A stretch of DNA of 64,000 nucleotides from an uncultured Actinomycetes bacterium (lineage in GTDB: Bacteria; Actinomycetota; Actinomycetes; Nanopelagicales; Nanopelagicaceae). Within the stretch, counting starts at the first letter, position 1. Every line of letters starts with the position of its first letter. The notes under the pieces are model-generated. The model was not told the origin of the DNA, made no database searches, and worked only from the letters and a program-made list of their open reading frames with translations. The translations under genes were made by a program, and so were the position numbers. Of this stretch, positions 1 through 7,791 are shown in pieces. Location: positions 1 through 64,000 of the forward strand of contig CALBFE010000016.1 in the NCBI GenBank assembly GCA_937888825.1. The letters run 5' to 3'.

Positions 1-2
1 CA

Positions 3-665
3 TCAATGCGTCCATGGGGCGAATTCCTGCACTCCAAGGGTTACACCGTTCGAGTCCCATTACTTCCGGGACATGGAACGAAACCTGAGGATCTCAATAA
101 AGTGAAATGGCAAGAATGGCCAGCAAAAGTTCAATCTGAATTAGATGAACTATTCAAAAGCTGCGATCAAGTTTTCGTTGCTGGTTTATCAATGGGTGGG
201 GGAACGGCTCTTAATGTCGCTCAATCAAATAATGAGCGAATCGCAGGTCTGATTTTAGTAAACCCCATGATTCATGTTGCTTTCTTGCCGCATCAATTGG
301 CCTACCTAATCTCACACTTTCAAAAACTTCGCTCCAGTGTTGGAAATGACATTAAGCGTCCTGGGATAACAGAGCATGGCTATGACGCGCTACCTACTCG
401 CGGGATAGCTGAATTACTCAAAATGCTCAAAATCACTCGTAAGAATCTGAGCCAGATAACTGTTCCAGTTCAACTTTTTCACTCAGTAGAAGATCACACC
501 TTGCCAGTTTCAAACACTGAGATAGTTATGGCCGGTCTGGGTTCTGTGAACAAGTCTCGCATTGAGTTAGTCAACAGTTACCACGTTGCGACTTTGGATT
601 ATGACCAGGAGTTAATTTTCCAGAACTCACTTACCTTTATCCAAGGCCTACAAAAGAGCTCTTAA
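3..665 (+). CDS. alpha/beta hydrolase (carboxylesterase/monoacylglycerol lipase-like), 5' end cut by the window edge
   Basis: Serine hydrolase of the alpha/beta fold, probably acting on small esters or monoacylglycerols; the true substrate cannot be read. Counting from the first visible Met (position 6), the nucleophile elbow GLSMGG puts Ser at residue 62, the likely acid is Asp163 (SVEDH) and the likely base His193 (SYHVA). The reading frame is open upstream of that Met to the edge, and the oxyanion-hole strand that precedes SMRPWGEFL in this family is missing, so the start lies outside the window. It ends 42 nt before tRNA-Val on the opposite strand. Confident in the fold, not in the substrate. 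Confidence 0.8.
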   Translation, partial: SMRPWGEFLHSKGYTVRVPLLPGHGTKPEDLNKVKWQEWPAKVQSELDELFKSCDQVFVAGLSMGGGTALNVAQSNNERIAGLILVNPMIHVAFLPHQLAYLISHFQKLRSSVGNDIKRPGITEHGYDALPTRGIAELLKMLKITRKNLSQITVPVQLFHSVEDHTLPVSNTEIVMAGLGSVNKSRIELVNSYHVATLDYDQELIFQNSLTFIQGLQKSS

Positions 666-707
666 AGCTCCAATACTTTTCTGTGCGCCTAGTTGAACTT
701 ACTGAAG

Positions 708-779
708 TGGACCGTACTGGGATCGAACCAGTGACCCCCACAATGTCAATGTGGTGCTCTACCGCTGAGCCAACGATCC
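708..779 (-). tRNA. tRNA-Val (GAC)
   Basis: Minus-strand cloverleaf of 72 nt. Acceptor stem GGATCGT pairs with ACGGTCC, discriminator A, T-loop TTCGATC, anticodon loop TTGACAT giving anticodon GAC (valine). The 3' CCA is not encoded beyond the discriminator. It belongs with tRNA-Gly and tRNA-Cys, a Gly-Cys-Val cluster common in actinobacteria, here split by a cupin gene. Confidence 0.95.
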
Positions 780-821
780 TTGCTTGAGTGCGAAATCATA
801 CCTCACGAAAATATGTGGTGA

Positions 822-1160
822 TTAGCGGTTGTAGTCATCCTCGATACGCTCAATATCATCTTCACCAAAGTATGAGCCGCTCTGGACCTCAATGAAAACA
901 ACTGGCTCGCTTCCAATGTTTGCTAAGCGATGAAGCTCGCCTTGGGCGATATCAATTGAATCTCCAGCTGACATTTCAAATTCAAGGCCATCATGAGTGA
1001 CCTTTGCTTTGCCGCTGACGATGAACCAATGCTCGGCACGGTGTTGGTGGCGTTGATATGAAAAGCGAGCACCAGTATCAACAACAATTCGCTTTACTTT
1101 GTAATCAGAACTTTCAGACAAGATTTCATAGTGACCCCACGGTCTGACGTCTTCGCCCAT
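822..1160 (-). CDS. cupin-fold protein, type II mannose-6-phosphate isomerase-like
   Basis: A 112-residue single cupin domain. The opening RPWGHYEIL and the metal-ligand motif around RHQHRAEHWFIVSGKA match the C-terminal cupin of type II phosphomannose isomerase/GDP-mannose pyrophosphorylase proteins, here without any nucleotidyltransferase domain. Family members bind a divalent metal and interconvert fructose- and mannose-6-phosphate; that activity is inferred. The start has a good Shine-Dalgarno (AAGGAAGAG) just upstream on the minus strand. It sits between tRNA-Cys and tRNA-Val on the same strand. A mannose-6-phosphate supply would fit the PI-mannoside genes at 6.3-9 kb, but no direct link is visible. 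Confidence 0.75.
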   Translation of the reverse strand: MGEDVRPWGHYEILSESSDYKVKRIVVDTGARFSYQRHQHRAEHWFIVSGKAKVTHDGLEFEMSAGDSIDIAQGELHRLANIGSEPVVFIEVQSGSYFGEDDIERIEDDYNR

Positions 1161-1191
1161 GAACTCTTCCTTTTACTCGTTCTACTAATGG

Positions 1192-1262
1192 AGGTCGGAA
1201 CGGGATTTGAACCCGTGTAGAGGGATTTGCAGTCCCTTGCCTCGCCTCTCGGCCATCCGACC
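1192..1262 (-). tRNA. tRNA-Cys (GCA)
   Basis: Minus-strand cloverleaf of 71 nt. Acceptor stem GGTCGGA/TCCGACC, anticodon stem AGGGA/TCCCT with loop CTGCAAA giving GCA, T arm ACGGG TTCAAAT CCCGT, and discriminator U as expected for tRNA-Cys. CCA is not encoded. A long stem-loop lies directly upstream, between it and tRNA-Gly. Confidence 0.95.
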
Positions 1263-1271
1263 AAAAACTAA

Positions 1272-1298
1272 CGCCGTTCATTTTTCACGTGAACGGCG
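1272..1298 (-). terminator. stem-loop between tRNA-Gly and tRNA-Cys, terminator-like
   Basis: Perfect 9-bp inverted repeat CGCCGTTCA / TGAACGGCG with a 9-nt loop. Read on the minus strand it lies after tRNA-Gly and is followed by TTAGTTTTT, so it resembles an intrinsic terminator. tRNA-Cys begins only 9 nt later, so it may instead be a processing or attenuation structure in a shared transcript. Confidence 0.55.
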
Positions 1299-1310
1299 AT
1301 CAGTTTTGAG

Positions 1311-1383
1311 AGCGGACGACCGGGTTCGAACCGGCGACCTGAACCTTGGCAAGGTTCCGCGCTACCAACTGCGCTACGTCCGC
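1311..1383 (-). tRNA. tRNA-Gly (GCC)
   Basis: Minus-strand cloverleaf of 73 nt. Acceptor stem GCGGACG/CGTCCGC, D arm with AGTTGGTA, anticodon stem GAACC/GGTTC with loop TTGCCAA giving GCC, T-loop TTCGAAC, discriminator U. CCA is not encoded. Candidate -10 hexamers upstream on the minus strand are TACGAT and TAGATT within 1394-1404. Confidence 0.95.
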
Positions 1384-1440
1384 GAGGAGAGCAAATCTAT
1401 CGTAGGTGAGGCCATAGCGCCAAAGTGGGAATTCAATGAC

Positions 1441-1446
1441 TACCGT
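1441..1446 (+). promoter_or_regulatory. -10 box of a leaderless promoter for pabB
   Basis: TACCGT is followed by exactly 6 nt and the GTG at 1453. This spacing places transcription start on the start codon and supports GTG 1453 as the pabB start. No clear -35. Confidence 0.5.
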
Positions 1447-1452
1447 TGCCTT

Positions 1453-2442
1453 GTGAGTTCTTCGAAGAATGCGCCTGTTTTTTGGATGAATGGGCGGTTG
1501 GCAACTGGCCTATCGCAGGTTTCAAATGATCCGTCATCTTTAGAAGATGGGGGATTCTGGGCAGTCTCATCAACTTTTGAAGGCGCGTTTCAAGCTTTCA
1601 AGTTTGATCATGTTGTTGAATCAAACTTTCCAACTTCACCGTGGCAGAAAATAGAAGGCCAGTGGTCAAGTAGTTTGAATGAAAGTGAATATGTTGGATA
1701 TGTGAAGAAAGTGCAGGAGCACATTGCACAAGGCTGGGTGTATCAAGTTAATGCTTGTAGAGAAATATCTATTGATGTTGAAGCACAAGATCTACGGGGT
1801 CTGTTTTCTAAGATTCTAGAAGGCAACCCCGCACCGTGGGCTTCATATTTAGAAGCTCCAGGAATCAACATTGCTTCTGCTTCACCTGAGCTCTTTCTAA
1901 AACGAGAGGGCAAGCGAATTCGCACTTCCCCTATCAAGGGAACGGCACCAGTAGGCACAGTTGATTTTGGTGTGAAAGATAAAGCCGAGAACGTCATGAT
2001 CGTTGATTTAATGCGAAATGATTTAGGGCAGATTTGTAAGAGTGGCAGTGTCACCGTTCCGCGCTTGTTATCAACGGAAGCTCATCCAGGCCTGGTGCAC
2101 TTGGTTTCAGATATTGAAGGCGAACTCAAAGATGAAAGTACTTGGACAGAAATCTTTGCCCGTTTGAGTCCTCCAGGATCAATTAGTGGTGCTCCTAAAT
2201 CATCCGCCGTCTCTGTTATTAAAGAGAATGAGGGAAAGCGCGGACCTTATTGCGGGGCGTTGGGTTGGGTGCAAGGGGATATGTGTGAACTTTCAGTTGC
2301 TATTCGAATCTTTTTTAAAGATGACAAACTGCGATTTGGTACCGGTGCTGGAATTACTTGGGCCAGCATGGCAAATGATGAGTGGGAAGAAACTCAACTA
2401 AAAGCCAGACGTTTAGTCTCACTTGCTGGGGGTGTTCTTTGA
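1453..2442 (+). CDS. pabB: aminodeoxychorismate synthase component I (chorismate-binding)
   Basis: Converts chorismate with ammonia to 4-amino-4-deoxychorismate for folate synthesis. Core chorismate-enzyme motifs are present: SASPELF, RTSPIKGTAPVG, IVDLMRNDLGQI, PPGSISGAPK and FGTGAGITW. At about 329 residues it is shorter than classical TrpE/PabB because little of the N-terminal half is present. The frame is open further upstream, but that part reads through tRNA-Cys and tRNA-Gly antisense and is not coding. GTG 1453 is chosen because TACCGT lies exactly six bases before it; ATG 1486 is the alternative. The next gene, pabC, overlaps the stop codon, so the two act as a pair. No pabA glutaminase is in the window. 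Confidence 0.88.
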   Translation: MSSSKNAPVFWMNGRLATGLSQVSNDPSSLEDGGFWAVSSTFEGAFQAFKFDHVVESNFPTSPWQKIEGQWSSSLNESEYVGYVKKVQEHIAQGWVYQVNACREISIDVEAQDLRGLFSKILEGNPAPWASYLEAPGINIASASPELFLKREGKRIRTSPIKGTAPVGTVDFGVKDKAENVMIVDLMRNDLGQICKSGSVTVPRLLSTEAHPGLVHLVSDIEGELKDESTWTEIFARLSPPGSISGAPKSSAVSVIKENEGKRGPYCGALGWVQGDMCELSVAIRIFFKDDKLRFGTGAGITWASMANDEWEETQLKARRLVSLAGGVL

Positions 2443-3191
2443 AAGTGATTTATAACGGTGAATTAAGAAACATTGCTGATGTGCCAGCATCAAGTGCTGG
2501 ATGGCTAGATGGTGAAGGAATATTCGAAACCATTAAGAGCGTTGGGAACAGGGCATTCTCATTATCTAGGCACATTGCACGAGCGCAACGCTGTGCATTG
2601 GCTCTCGGGATTTCAATCCCAAGCTTTGAGCAGATTTCACAAGGTGTGACTGATTTGTTTGCCTCAGTTCCACAAGGCTTAGGAATGCTGCGGATCTCAT
2701 TTGATAATCACGGGAACTGGTTGGCAGTTCACATGCCTTATGCAGAACAAGAGAAAAGCTGTGATGTGCGAGTGCATCCACAAGCAGTTATTGGCGATGC
2801 CCATAAAAGATTTCCATATACAAGCCGTCTTGAGATTCTCGAACAAGCCCGCCTCGCTGGCTTTGATGATGCAATTGTCATCAATGCCATTGGCAATATC
2901 AGTGAGGGCTCAGTTACAAATCTGATTGTCCACATTGATAGTCGATGGGTAACAGCGCCAACTACTGATGTTGTATTGCCTGGAATTATTCGAGAAATCT
3001 TGATTGAAAATGAGCTGGTTGCCGTTGAGAGCATCCCCGCAGATCGGCTTTCAGAAATCACTTCTGCCTTCCTTATTAGTAGTTTGCGTTTATCTCATGC
3101 GATTTCATCGATTGATTCACGGCCGTTGCATCTTTCACACGCCTTCGGAGAAGAAATAAAGGCGTTGGCTCATAAGTATTCGGTAGGCTAG
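2439..3191 (+). CDS. pabC: aminodeoxychorismate lyase / class IV aminotransferase
   Basis: PLP enzyme of fold-type IV, expected to release 4-aminobenzoate and pyruvate from aminodeoxychorismate made by the upstream PabB. Visible motifs are the N-terminal [13 protein letters not shown], the lysine region [10 protein letters not shown] and the PLP-phosphate region [15 protein letters not shown]. The reading frame could start inside pabB, but TTG 2439 overlaps the pabB stop (TTGA) and gives the usual MKVIYNGE start; GTG 2445 is possible. The last codons, Val-Gly-stop, also contain the thrS -10 hexamer. A branched-chain aminotransferase activity cannot be excluded from sequence, but pairing with pabB favours lyase. 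Confidence 0.82.
   Translation: MKVIYNGELRNIADVPASSAGWLDGEGIFETIKSVGNRAFSLSRHIARAQRCALALGISIPSFEQISQGVTDLFASVPQGLGMLRISFDNHGNWLAVHMPYAEQEKSCDVRVHPQAVIGDAHKRFPYTSRLEILEQARLAGFDDAIVINAIGNISEGSVTNLIVHIDSRWVTAPTTDVVLPGIIREILIENELVAVESIPADRLSEITSAFLISSLRLSHAISSIDSRPLHLSHAFGEEIKALAHKYSVG
3184..3189 (+). promoter_or_regulatory. -10 box of a leaderless promoter for thrS
   Basis: TAGGCT, then 6 nt, then ATG 3196. The hexamer lies inside the last codons of pabC. Confidence 0.55.
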
Positions 3192-3195
3192 CCAC

Positions 3196-5178
3196 ATGAT
3201 TCAGGTAAGCGTTGATGGTGCTTCACGCTCCATAGAGGCAGATCAACGCCCCACCCATCTTTTTTCTGATAACAAGGAAGTCGTTGTTTGTCGTATTAAT
3301 GGCGTTCTTAAAGATCTTTGGACTGATCTGCAAGAAGGCGATGTTGTTGAATCCATTTTAATCAACTCACCTGATGGTCTCTTCGTTCTTCGCCACTCAA
3401 CTGCCCACGTTATGGCACAGGCTGTGCAAGAAGTTTTCGCTGATACAAAGCTAGGTATTGGTCCACCGATTAAAGATGGCTTCTATTACGACTTTGACCC
3501 AAAGACACCGTTTAATCCAGATGATTTAACCAAGATTGAAAGCGTTATGCGCAAGATTGTTAAAGATGGTCAGCGCTTTCGCCGCCGTGTTGTTACTGAA
3601 AAAGAAGCATTGGCTGAACTTTCACATGAGCCATATAAGTGCGAACTCATTGGTATAAAGGGGCCAGCAGGAGAAGAAGCAAGTGTTGAAGTTGGGGGAG
3701 CAGAGCTCAGCATCTATGACAACTTAGGTCGTGATGGAAATCCGGTGTGGGCAGATTTATGTAGAGGTCCACATCTACCTTCAACTAAACACATCCCTGC
3801 ATTTAAATTGATGCGAAGTGCTGCAGCATATTGGCGCGGATCTGAGAAGAATCCAATGCTCCAGCGCATCTATGGCACAGCATGGCCATCACAAGATGAA
3901 CTTAACGCTCACTTAGAACTTCTAGCAGAGGCCGAAAAGCGAGATCACCGTCGCCTTGGAACTGAGTTAGACCTGTTTTCATTTCCTGAAGAGATTGGTT
4001 CTGGTCTTGCAGTCTTTCATCCCAAGGGCGGAATCATTCGCCGGGCGATGGAGGATTACTCACGCAAGCGCCATGAAGAAGAAGATTATGAGTTTGTCTA
4101 TTCACCTCATTTAACTAAGGCTGCTTTGTTTGAGAAATCAGGCCACTTGGATTGGTATTCCGAGGGAATGTATCCACCGATGATCATGGATGAAGAGCTC
4201 CATGCCGATGGCACTATTAAAAAGCCTGGCCAGCAGTATTACATGAAGCCAATGAACTGTCCGTTTCACAACCTTATTTTCCAAGCCCGTCAACGCTCAT
4301 ATCGCGAGCTTCCACTTCGCTTATTCGAATTCGGAACTGTGTATCGCTATGAAAAATCTGGTGTGCTCCATGGCATCACTCGTGCTCGTGGCTTTACTCA
4401 AGATGATGCACATATCTATTGCACAAAAGAGCAGATGGCAGATGAGTTAGATTCACTATTAACTTTCGTACTTAACCTTTTGCGTGATTATGGCCTTAAT
4501 GATTTCTACCTTGAACTTTCAACCAAGAACCCAGAAAAATTTGTGGGGGAAGATTCAGATTGGCAAGAGGCTACAGAGACATTGCGCAAAGCTGCCGTTG
4601 CACAGAAGCTGGAACTTGTTTTAGATGAGGGTGGCGCAGCGTTCTATGGTCCAAAGATTTCTGTTCAAGCTAAAGATGCCATTGGTCGCACATGGCAGAT
4701 GTCAACGATTCAAGTGGATTTCCAACTGCCGCAGCGCTTTGAACTTGAATACTCAGCTGCAGATGGTTCACGCCAGCGCCCAGTAATGATTCACCGCGCT
4801 CTTTTTGGTTCGATTGAAAGGTTCTTTGGTGTTCTCACCGAGCACTACTCAGGTGCGTTTCCACCATGGCTTGCGCCAGTCCAAGCAGTGGGTATTCCTG
4901 TAGCTGAAGCTTTTGCAGACTATTTAGCTGATGTCATTAAGCAGATGAAGAAAGCTGGCATTCGCGCCGAGCTAGATGCATCCGATGATCGCATGCAAAA
5001 GAAGGTACGAAACGCACAAATGCAAAAGGTGCCATTTATGGTTATTGCAGGTGAAGAAGACATGGCAGCTGGCGCAGTCTCATTCCGATATCGCAATGGC
5101 GAACAGAAAAATGGAATTCCGATTGCCCAAGCAATTGCTGAAATTCAAAAAACCGTAGCAGAGCGCACTCAGGTTTAA
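3196..5178 (+). CDS. thrS: threonyl-tRNA synthetase
   Basis: Class II aminoacyl-tRNA synthetase charging tRNA-Thr; 660 residues, normal for bacteria. Order of domains: TGS (about 1-60), second additional domain with the editing-site HSTAH (His67, His71), class II catalytic core with the zinc-cysteine segment MNCPFH and motif 2 [22 protein letters not shown] region, motif 3 near [15 protein letters not shown], and a C-terminal anticodon-binding domain. It starts 4 nt after pabC, with no Shine-Dalgarno but with a leaderless-type -10 box. HIT hydrolase follows after 2 nt, as in other actinobacteria. Confidence 0.97.
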   Translation: MIQVSVDGASRSIEADQRPTHLFSDNKEVVVCRINGVLKDLWTDLQEGDVVESILINSPDGLFVLRHSTAHVMAQAVQEVFADTKLGIGPPIKDGFYYDFDPKTPFNPDDLTKIESVMRKIVKDGQRFRRRVVTEKEALAELSHEPYKCELIGIKGPAGEEASVEVGGAELSIYDNLGRDGNPVWADLCRGPHLPSTKHIPAFKLMRSAAAYWRGSEKNPMLQRIYGTAWPSQDELNAHLELLAEAEKRDHRRLGTELDLFSFPEEIGSGLAVFHPKGGIIRRAMEDYSRKRHEEEDYEFVYSPHLTKAALFEKSGHLDWYSEGMYPPMIMDEELHADGTIKKPGQQYYMKPMNCPFHNLIFQARQRSYRELPLRLFEFGTVYRYEKSGVLHGITRARGFTQDDAHIYCTKEQMADELDSLLTFVLNLLRDYGLNDFYLELSTKNPEKFVGEDSDWQEATETLRKAAVAQKLELVLDEGGAAFYGPKISVQAKDAIGRTWQMSTIQVDFQLPQRFELEYSAADGSRQRPVMIHRALFGSIERFFGVLTEHYSGAFPPWLAPVQAVGIPVAEAFADYLADVIKQMKKAGIRAELDASDDRMQKKVRNAQMQKVPFMVIAGEEDMAAGAVSFRYRNGEQKNGIPIAQAIAEIQKTVAERTQV

Positions 5179-5180
5179 TC

Positions 5181-5702
5181 ATGCATATCGATGGCGCAGG
5201 AATGCCTGATGGTTGGCAACGCCTATGGGCACCGCACCGTCTTGAGTATTTACGTGGTGAAAACCGCCCATTAGACGGCAATGAAGTTCAGTGCCCTTTC
5301 TGTCGCATCCCCACATTAAGTGATGAAGAAGGCTTAATTGTTTACAGAGGCATCAGCGCATATGTTGTAATGAATTTGTATCCATACAACCCAGGACATT
5401 TGTTGGTGTGTGCTTATCGGCACGTTGCTGATCTAACGAATTTAACTGATGATGAGCGTAATGAGATTTCTTCGCTCAGTGCTCATGCGATGAAAACTAT
5501 TCGCAAAGTTTCATCGCCCGCTGGATTTAACTTAGGCATGAATCAAGGTGCCATCTCTGGGGCTGGTGTCGCAGAACATATTCATCAGCACATTGTTCCG
5601 CGCTGGAGTGGGGACGCTAACTTCATGCCAATTATTGGTAAAACTAAAGTGCTGCCGCAACTGCTTAATCTGACACGAGAAGAGATAGCTGCGGCTTGGT
5701 AG
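5181..5702 (+). CDS. HIT family protein, AP4A phosphorylase/hydrolase-like
   Basis: A 173-residue histidine-triad protein. The triad HIHQHIVPRW follows MNQGAISGAGVAE, and the N-terminal half contains CPFCRIP, a typical HIT CxxC. The closest known relative by position and sequence is mycobacterial Rv2613c, an AP4A phosphorylase encoded between thrS and pgsA. It would split diadenosine polyphosphates, by-products of aminoacyl-tRNA synthetases, which fits its place next to thrS. The stop lies 2 nt from the convergent stop of the next gene, with no terminator hairpin between. Confidence 0.88.
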   Translation: MHIDGAGMPDGWQRLWAPHRLEYLRGENRPLDGNEVQCPFCRIPTLSDEEGLIVYRGISAYVVMNLYPYNPGHLLVCAYRHVADLTNLTDDERNEISSLSAHAMKTIRKVSSPAGFNLGMNQGAISGAGVAEHIHQHIVPRWSGDANFMPIIGKTKVLPQLLNLTREEIAAAW

Positions 5703-5704
5703 TT

Positions 5705-6286
5705 CTAACCTAGTTCAGATAGATAGTTTTGTATTACGTCTAGACCAATACCTTTATCAATCACTAACGGGATGGCTGGGAAAAGTACGCCAGCAGCAAA
5801 TGCACCTTCACCCATTGATGTAACAAGTTCTAAATATTCATCACGAAACTCTTGCACTAAAGTTTCATGCTCTGGTTCGCATGGATTTCGTGTTGGGGGA
5901 GTTTTTGAGTAGTCGGTTATGACCATGTCAGAAAGTGAAATAAGGGCTCTAGGTGAACCATCCTCATCATGGAGAACTAGATATGGCGTTGCAACTTGAT
6001 CAAAGACTCTCGTTGCCAACATAACGGCATCATCAAAATCTGCGCTATTTCCATCTAACTCAGTAACAATAATCATTCGCGGCGTTAGAAACTCATCAAA
6101 TGATAGCCATTGATCAATGGTTTCTTGATCAATTCCCGTATTGGGATTAACAACAAAGAGTGCGCAGGAAATATCACCGTTTGCTTGTGTGCCAAGTGCG
6201 GCCCCTAGGGCTTTGGCAACTTCTTGCGGGTGGGCTGAAGGGTGGCCAAAGACGCAGAGATTGAGGGGCGATGTGGGATTCTGCAC
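5705..6286 (-). CDS. degenerate EF-G-like (EF-G2) G-domain protein, GTP-binding motifs lost
   Basis: A 193-residue protein that I read as a shrunken translational GTPase G domain. CALFVVNPNTGIDQETIDQW, PRMIIVTELDGNSADFDDA and ALISLSDMVITDYS follow the order and wording of EF-G2-type proteins, and the C-terminal VLFPAIPLVIDKGIGLDVI resembles the segment ending the EF-G G domain. The P-loop position reads FGHPSAHPQEVAKAL, with no GKT or GKS; the DxPG switch II segment is absent, and NKxD is TELD. Domains II-V are absent. So it probably does not bind GTP; its function is unknown. It starts with GTG, exactly 6 nt after a TAGGCT box shared divergently with pgsA. The family assignment is inferred from motif order alone. 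Confidence 0.6.
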   Translation of the reverse strand: MQNPTSPLNLCVFGHPSAHPQEVAKALGAALGTQANGDISCALFVVNPNTGIDQETIDQWLSFDEFLTPRMIIVTELDGNSADFDDAVMLATRVFDQVATPYLVLHDEDGSPRALISLSDMVITDYSKTPPTRNPCEPEHETLVQEFRDEYLELVTSMGEGAFAAGVLFPAIPLVIDKGIGLDVIQNYLSELG

Positions 6287-6292
6287 TAGGTC

Positions 6293-6302
6293 AGCCTACG
6301 AT
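6293..6302. promoter_or_regulatory. overlapping divergent -10 boxes for the EF-G-like gene (-) and pgsA (+)
   Basis: On the minus strand TAGGCT (6298-6293) is 6 nt from GTG 6286. On the plus strand TACGAT (6297-6302) is 5 nt from GTG 6308. The two hexamers share positions 6297-6298, so the two polymerases could not both be bound. Confidence 0.5.
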
Positions 6303-6307
6303 GTGCA

Positions 6308-6910
6308 GTGATGCTAAGTCGCTCTTTAAAACCAGCGGTTACGAGATTAATAACACCCGTAGCCTCATTCGCGCTGCGCATCGGAATCACTCCAAATGCC
6401 GTTACATGGGTGGGCGCCATGGGAGTTGTATGTTCAGCGCTCTATTTCTATCCTCGCGGTGATTTCTTCGTCGGAACTGCAGTGATCTTCTTTTTTGCTC
6501 TCAGCGATCTCTTTGATGGCACCATGGCACGTATTTCAAAAGCAGGGGCAAGTAAGTGGGGAAGTTTCCTTGATTCCACAATCGATCGTGTGACTGATTC
6601 AGCGATTTTGTTAGGTGTGAGTATTTACTTGATTAACAAGGGTGATCCACTGAGCTATGTTGTTATTGCCACCTTGGTAACTGGAATGCTTGTTCCATAT
6701 ATTCGTGCAAAAGCTGAAAGCTTCTCTATCATTTGCTCGGGTGGCATTGCAGAGCGCACTGAACGATTAATGATGGCCATGTCCGCCATCGCACTTGATG
6801 GTCTTGGAGTTCCCTACGTGTTGGCAGGTGGAATGTGGTTACTTGCTGTGCTTGGAGCGGTAACAGTAATTCAACGAATGTTGATTGTGCGTAGGGCTTT
6901 ATCAGCGTGA
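6308..6910 (+). CDS. pgsA: phosphatidylinositol phosphate synthase (CDP-alcohol phosphatidyltransferase)
   Basis: Integral membrane enzyme joining CDP-diacylglycerol to inositol phosphate, the first step to phosphatidylinositol in actinobacteria. The family motif DxxDGxxARx(8,9)GxxxDxxxD is complete: Asp67, Asp70, Gly71, Ala74, Arg75, Gly85, Asp89, Asp93. The rest is hydrophobic, as expected for six membrane helices. Start is GTG 6308 or the adjacent ATG 6311. The stop overlaps the patA start (GTGA). Position next to patA and pimA favours inositol rather than glycerol or serine as acceptor. Confidence 0.92.
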   Translation: MMLSRSLKPAVTRLITPVASFALRIGITPNAVTWVGAMGVVCSALYFYPRGDFFVGTAVIFFFALSDLFDGTMARISKAGASKWGSFLDSTIDRVTDSAILLGVSIYLINKGDPLSYVVIATLVTGMLVPYIRAKAESFSIICSGGIAERTERLMMAMSAIALDGLGVPYVLAGGMWLLAVLGAVTVIQRMLIVRRALSA

Positions 6911-7791
6911 GTGAGAATATTGTTTCCTGGGGTTATTTTGTAGCGTGGAGAATTCTGCGCTGGTTACCTGAAGTCTTCGTTTATTCACGAGCAAATGCTG
7001 CTGCTGACTACATGGTCAAGAAGAACGGTAAAAGCATTAAGCGCTTGCGTTCAAATCTTGCTCGCACGCAACCCAACATCACAGCCCTTGATTTAGATCT
7101 ACTCGTCTATCGCGGTATGCAATCAGCTCTTCGATATTGGTGTGACACCTTTAGATTTCCTGACTGGTCGAAAGAGCAAATTCTTGGAACGGTTACATTC
7201 AATGACGAGAGCATTCTGATGGAAGCAGTTGCTGCTGGAAATGGCGCAATCGTCACATTGCCCCACTGCGGTAACTATGACCATGCAGCTGCATATTTCT
7301 GCGCTCGTGGAGCCAAGATAGTCACCGTTGCTGAGCATTTGAAGCCAGAGAAGTTGTTTAAGAAATTCATGCAATACCGCTCGGACTTTGGCATGGAATC
7401 TCTGCCTCTAGATGGCCGAGTCATTCCAACGCTGATGCAACGCATTAGAAGTGGTTGCGTGGTTGCACTTGCTGCAGATCGTGATTTATCGAAATCTGGA
7501 ATTGATGTGAACTTCTTTGGTGGCCCAGCCAGAATGCCTGCGGGACCTGCACTTCTAGCTATTCGAACAGGTGCGCCGCTAATCAGTGCCTACGTTTCCT
7601 ATACACAAACTGGAATCCATATTGATTTTACGCGCATTGAAATACCAACCGGAGGAACTGAAACTGAACGAGTAGCTGCGCTGGTACAAAAAAGCGCCGA
7701 TCTATTTGCAGAAGGTATTGCTAAATACCCTCAGGATTGGCACATGATGCAACGCATTTGGATTGATGGCGATTTCAAGGATCGCGACTAA
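6907..7791 (+). CDS. patA: phosphatidylinositol mannoside acyltransferase (lipid A lauroyltransferase family)
   Basis: LPLAT-type acyltransferase of 294 residues. The catalytic HX4D motif is HCGNYD (His120, Asp125), with the downstream block FFGGPARMPAGPALLA typical of the HtrB/PatA family. In mycobacteria the protein in this position (Rv2611c) puts an acyl chain on the mannose of PIM1 at the cytoplasmic face of the membrane. Its GTG start overlaps the pgsA stop, and its stop overlaps the pimA ATG (TAATG), so the three are translationally coupled. Confidence 0.9.
   Translation: MSENIVSWGYFVAWRILRWLPEVFVYSRANAAADYMVKKNGKSIKRLRSNLARTQPNITALDLDLLVYRGMQSALRYWCDTFRFPDWSKEQILGTVTFNDESILMEAVAAGNGAIVTLPHCGNYDHAAAYFCARGAKIVTVAEHLKPEKLFKKFMQYRSDFGMESLPLDGRVIPTLMQRIRSGCVVALAADRDLSKSGIDVNFFGGPARMPAGPALLAIRTGAPLISAYVSYTQTGIHIDFTRIEIPTGGTETERVAALVQKSADLFAEGIAKYPQDWHMMQRIWIDGDFKDRD

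Noticed and set aside
1207..1452. Upstream extension of the pabB reading frame
   Set aside because: It runs antisense through tRNA-Cys and tRNA-Gly; GTG 1453 has a leaderless-type promoter.
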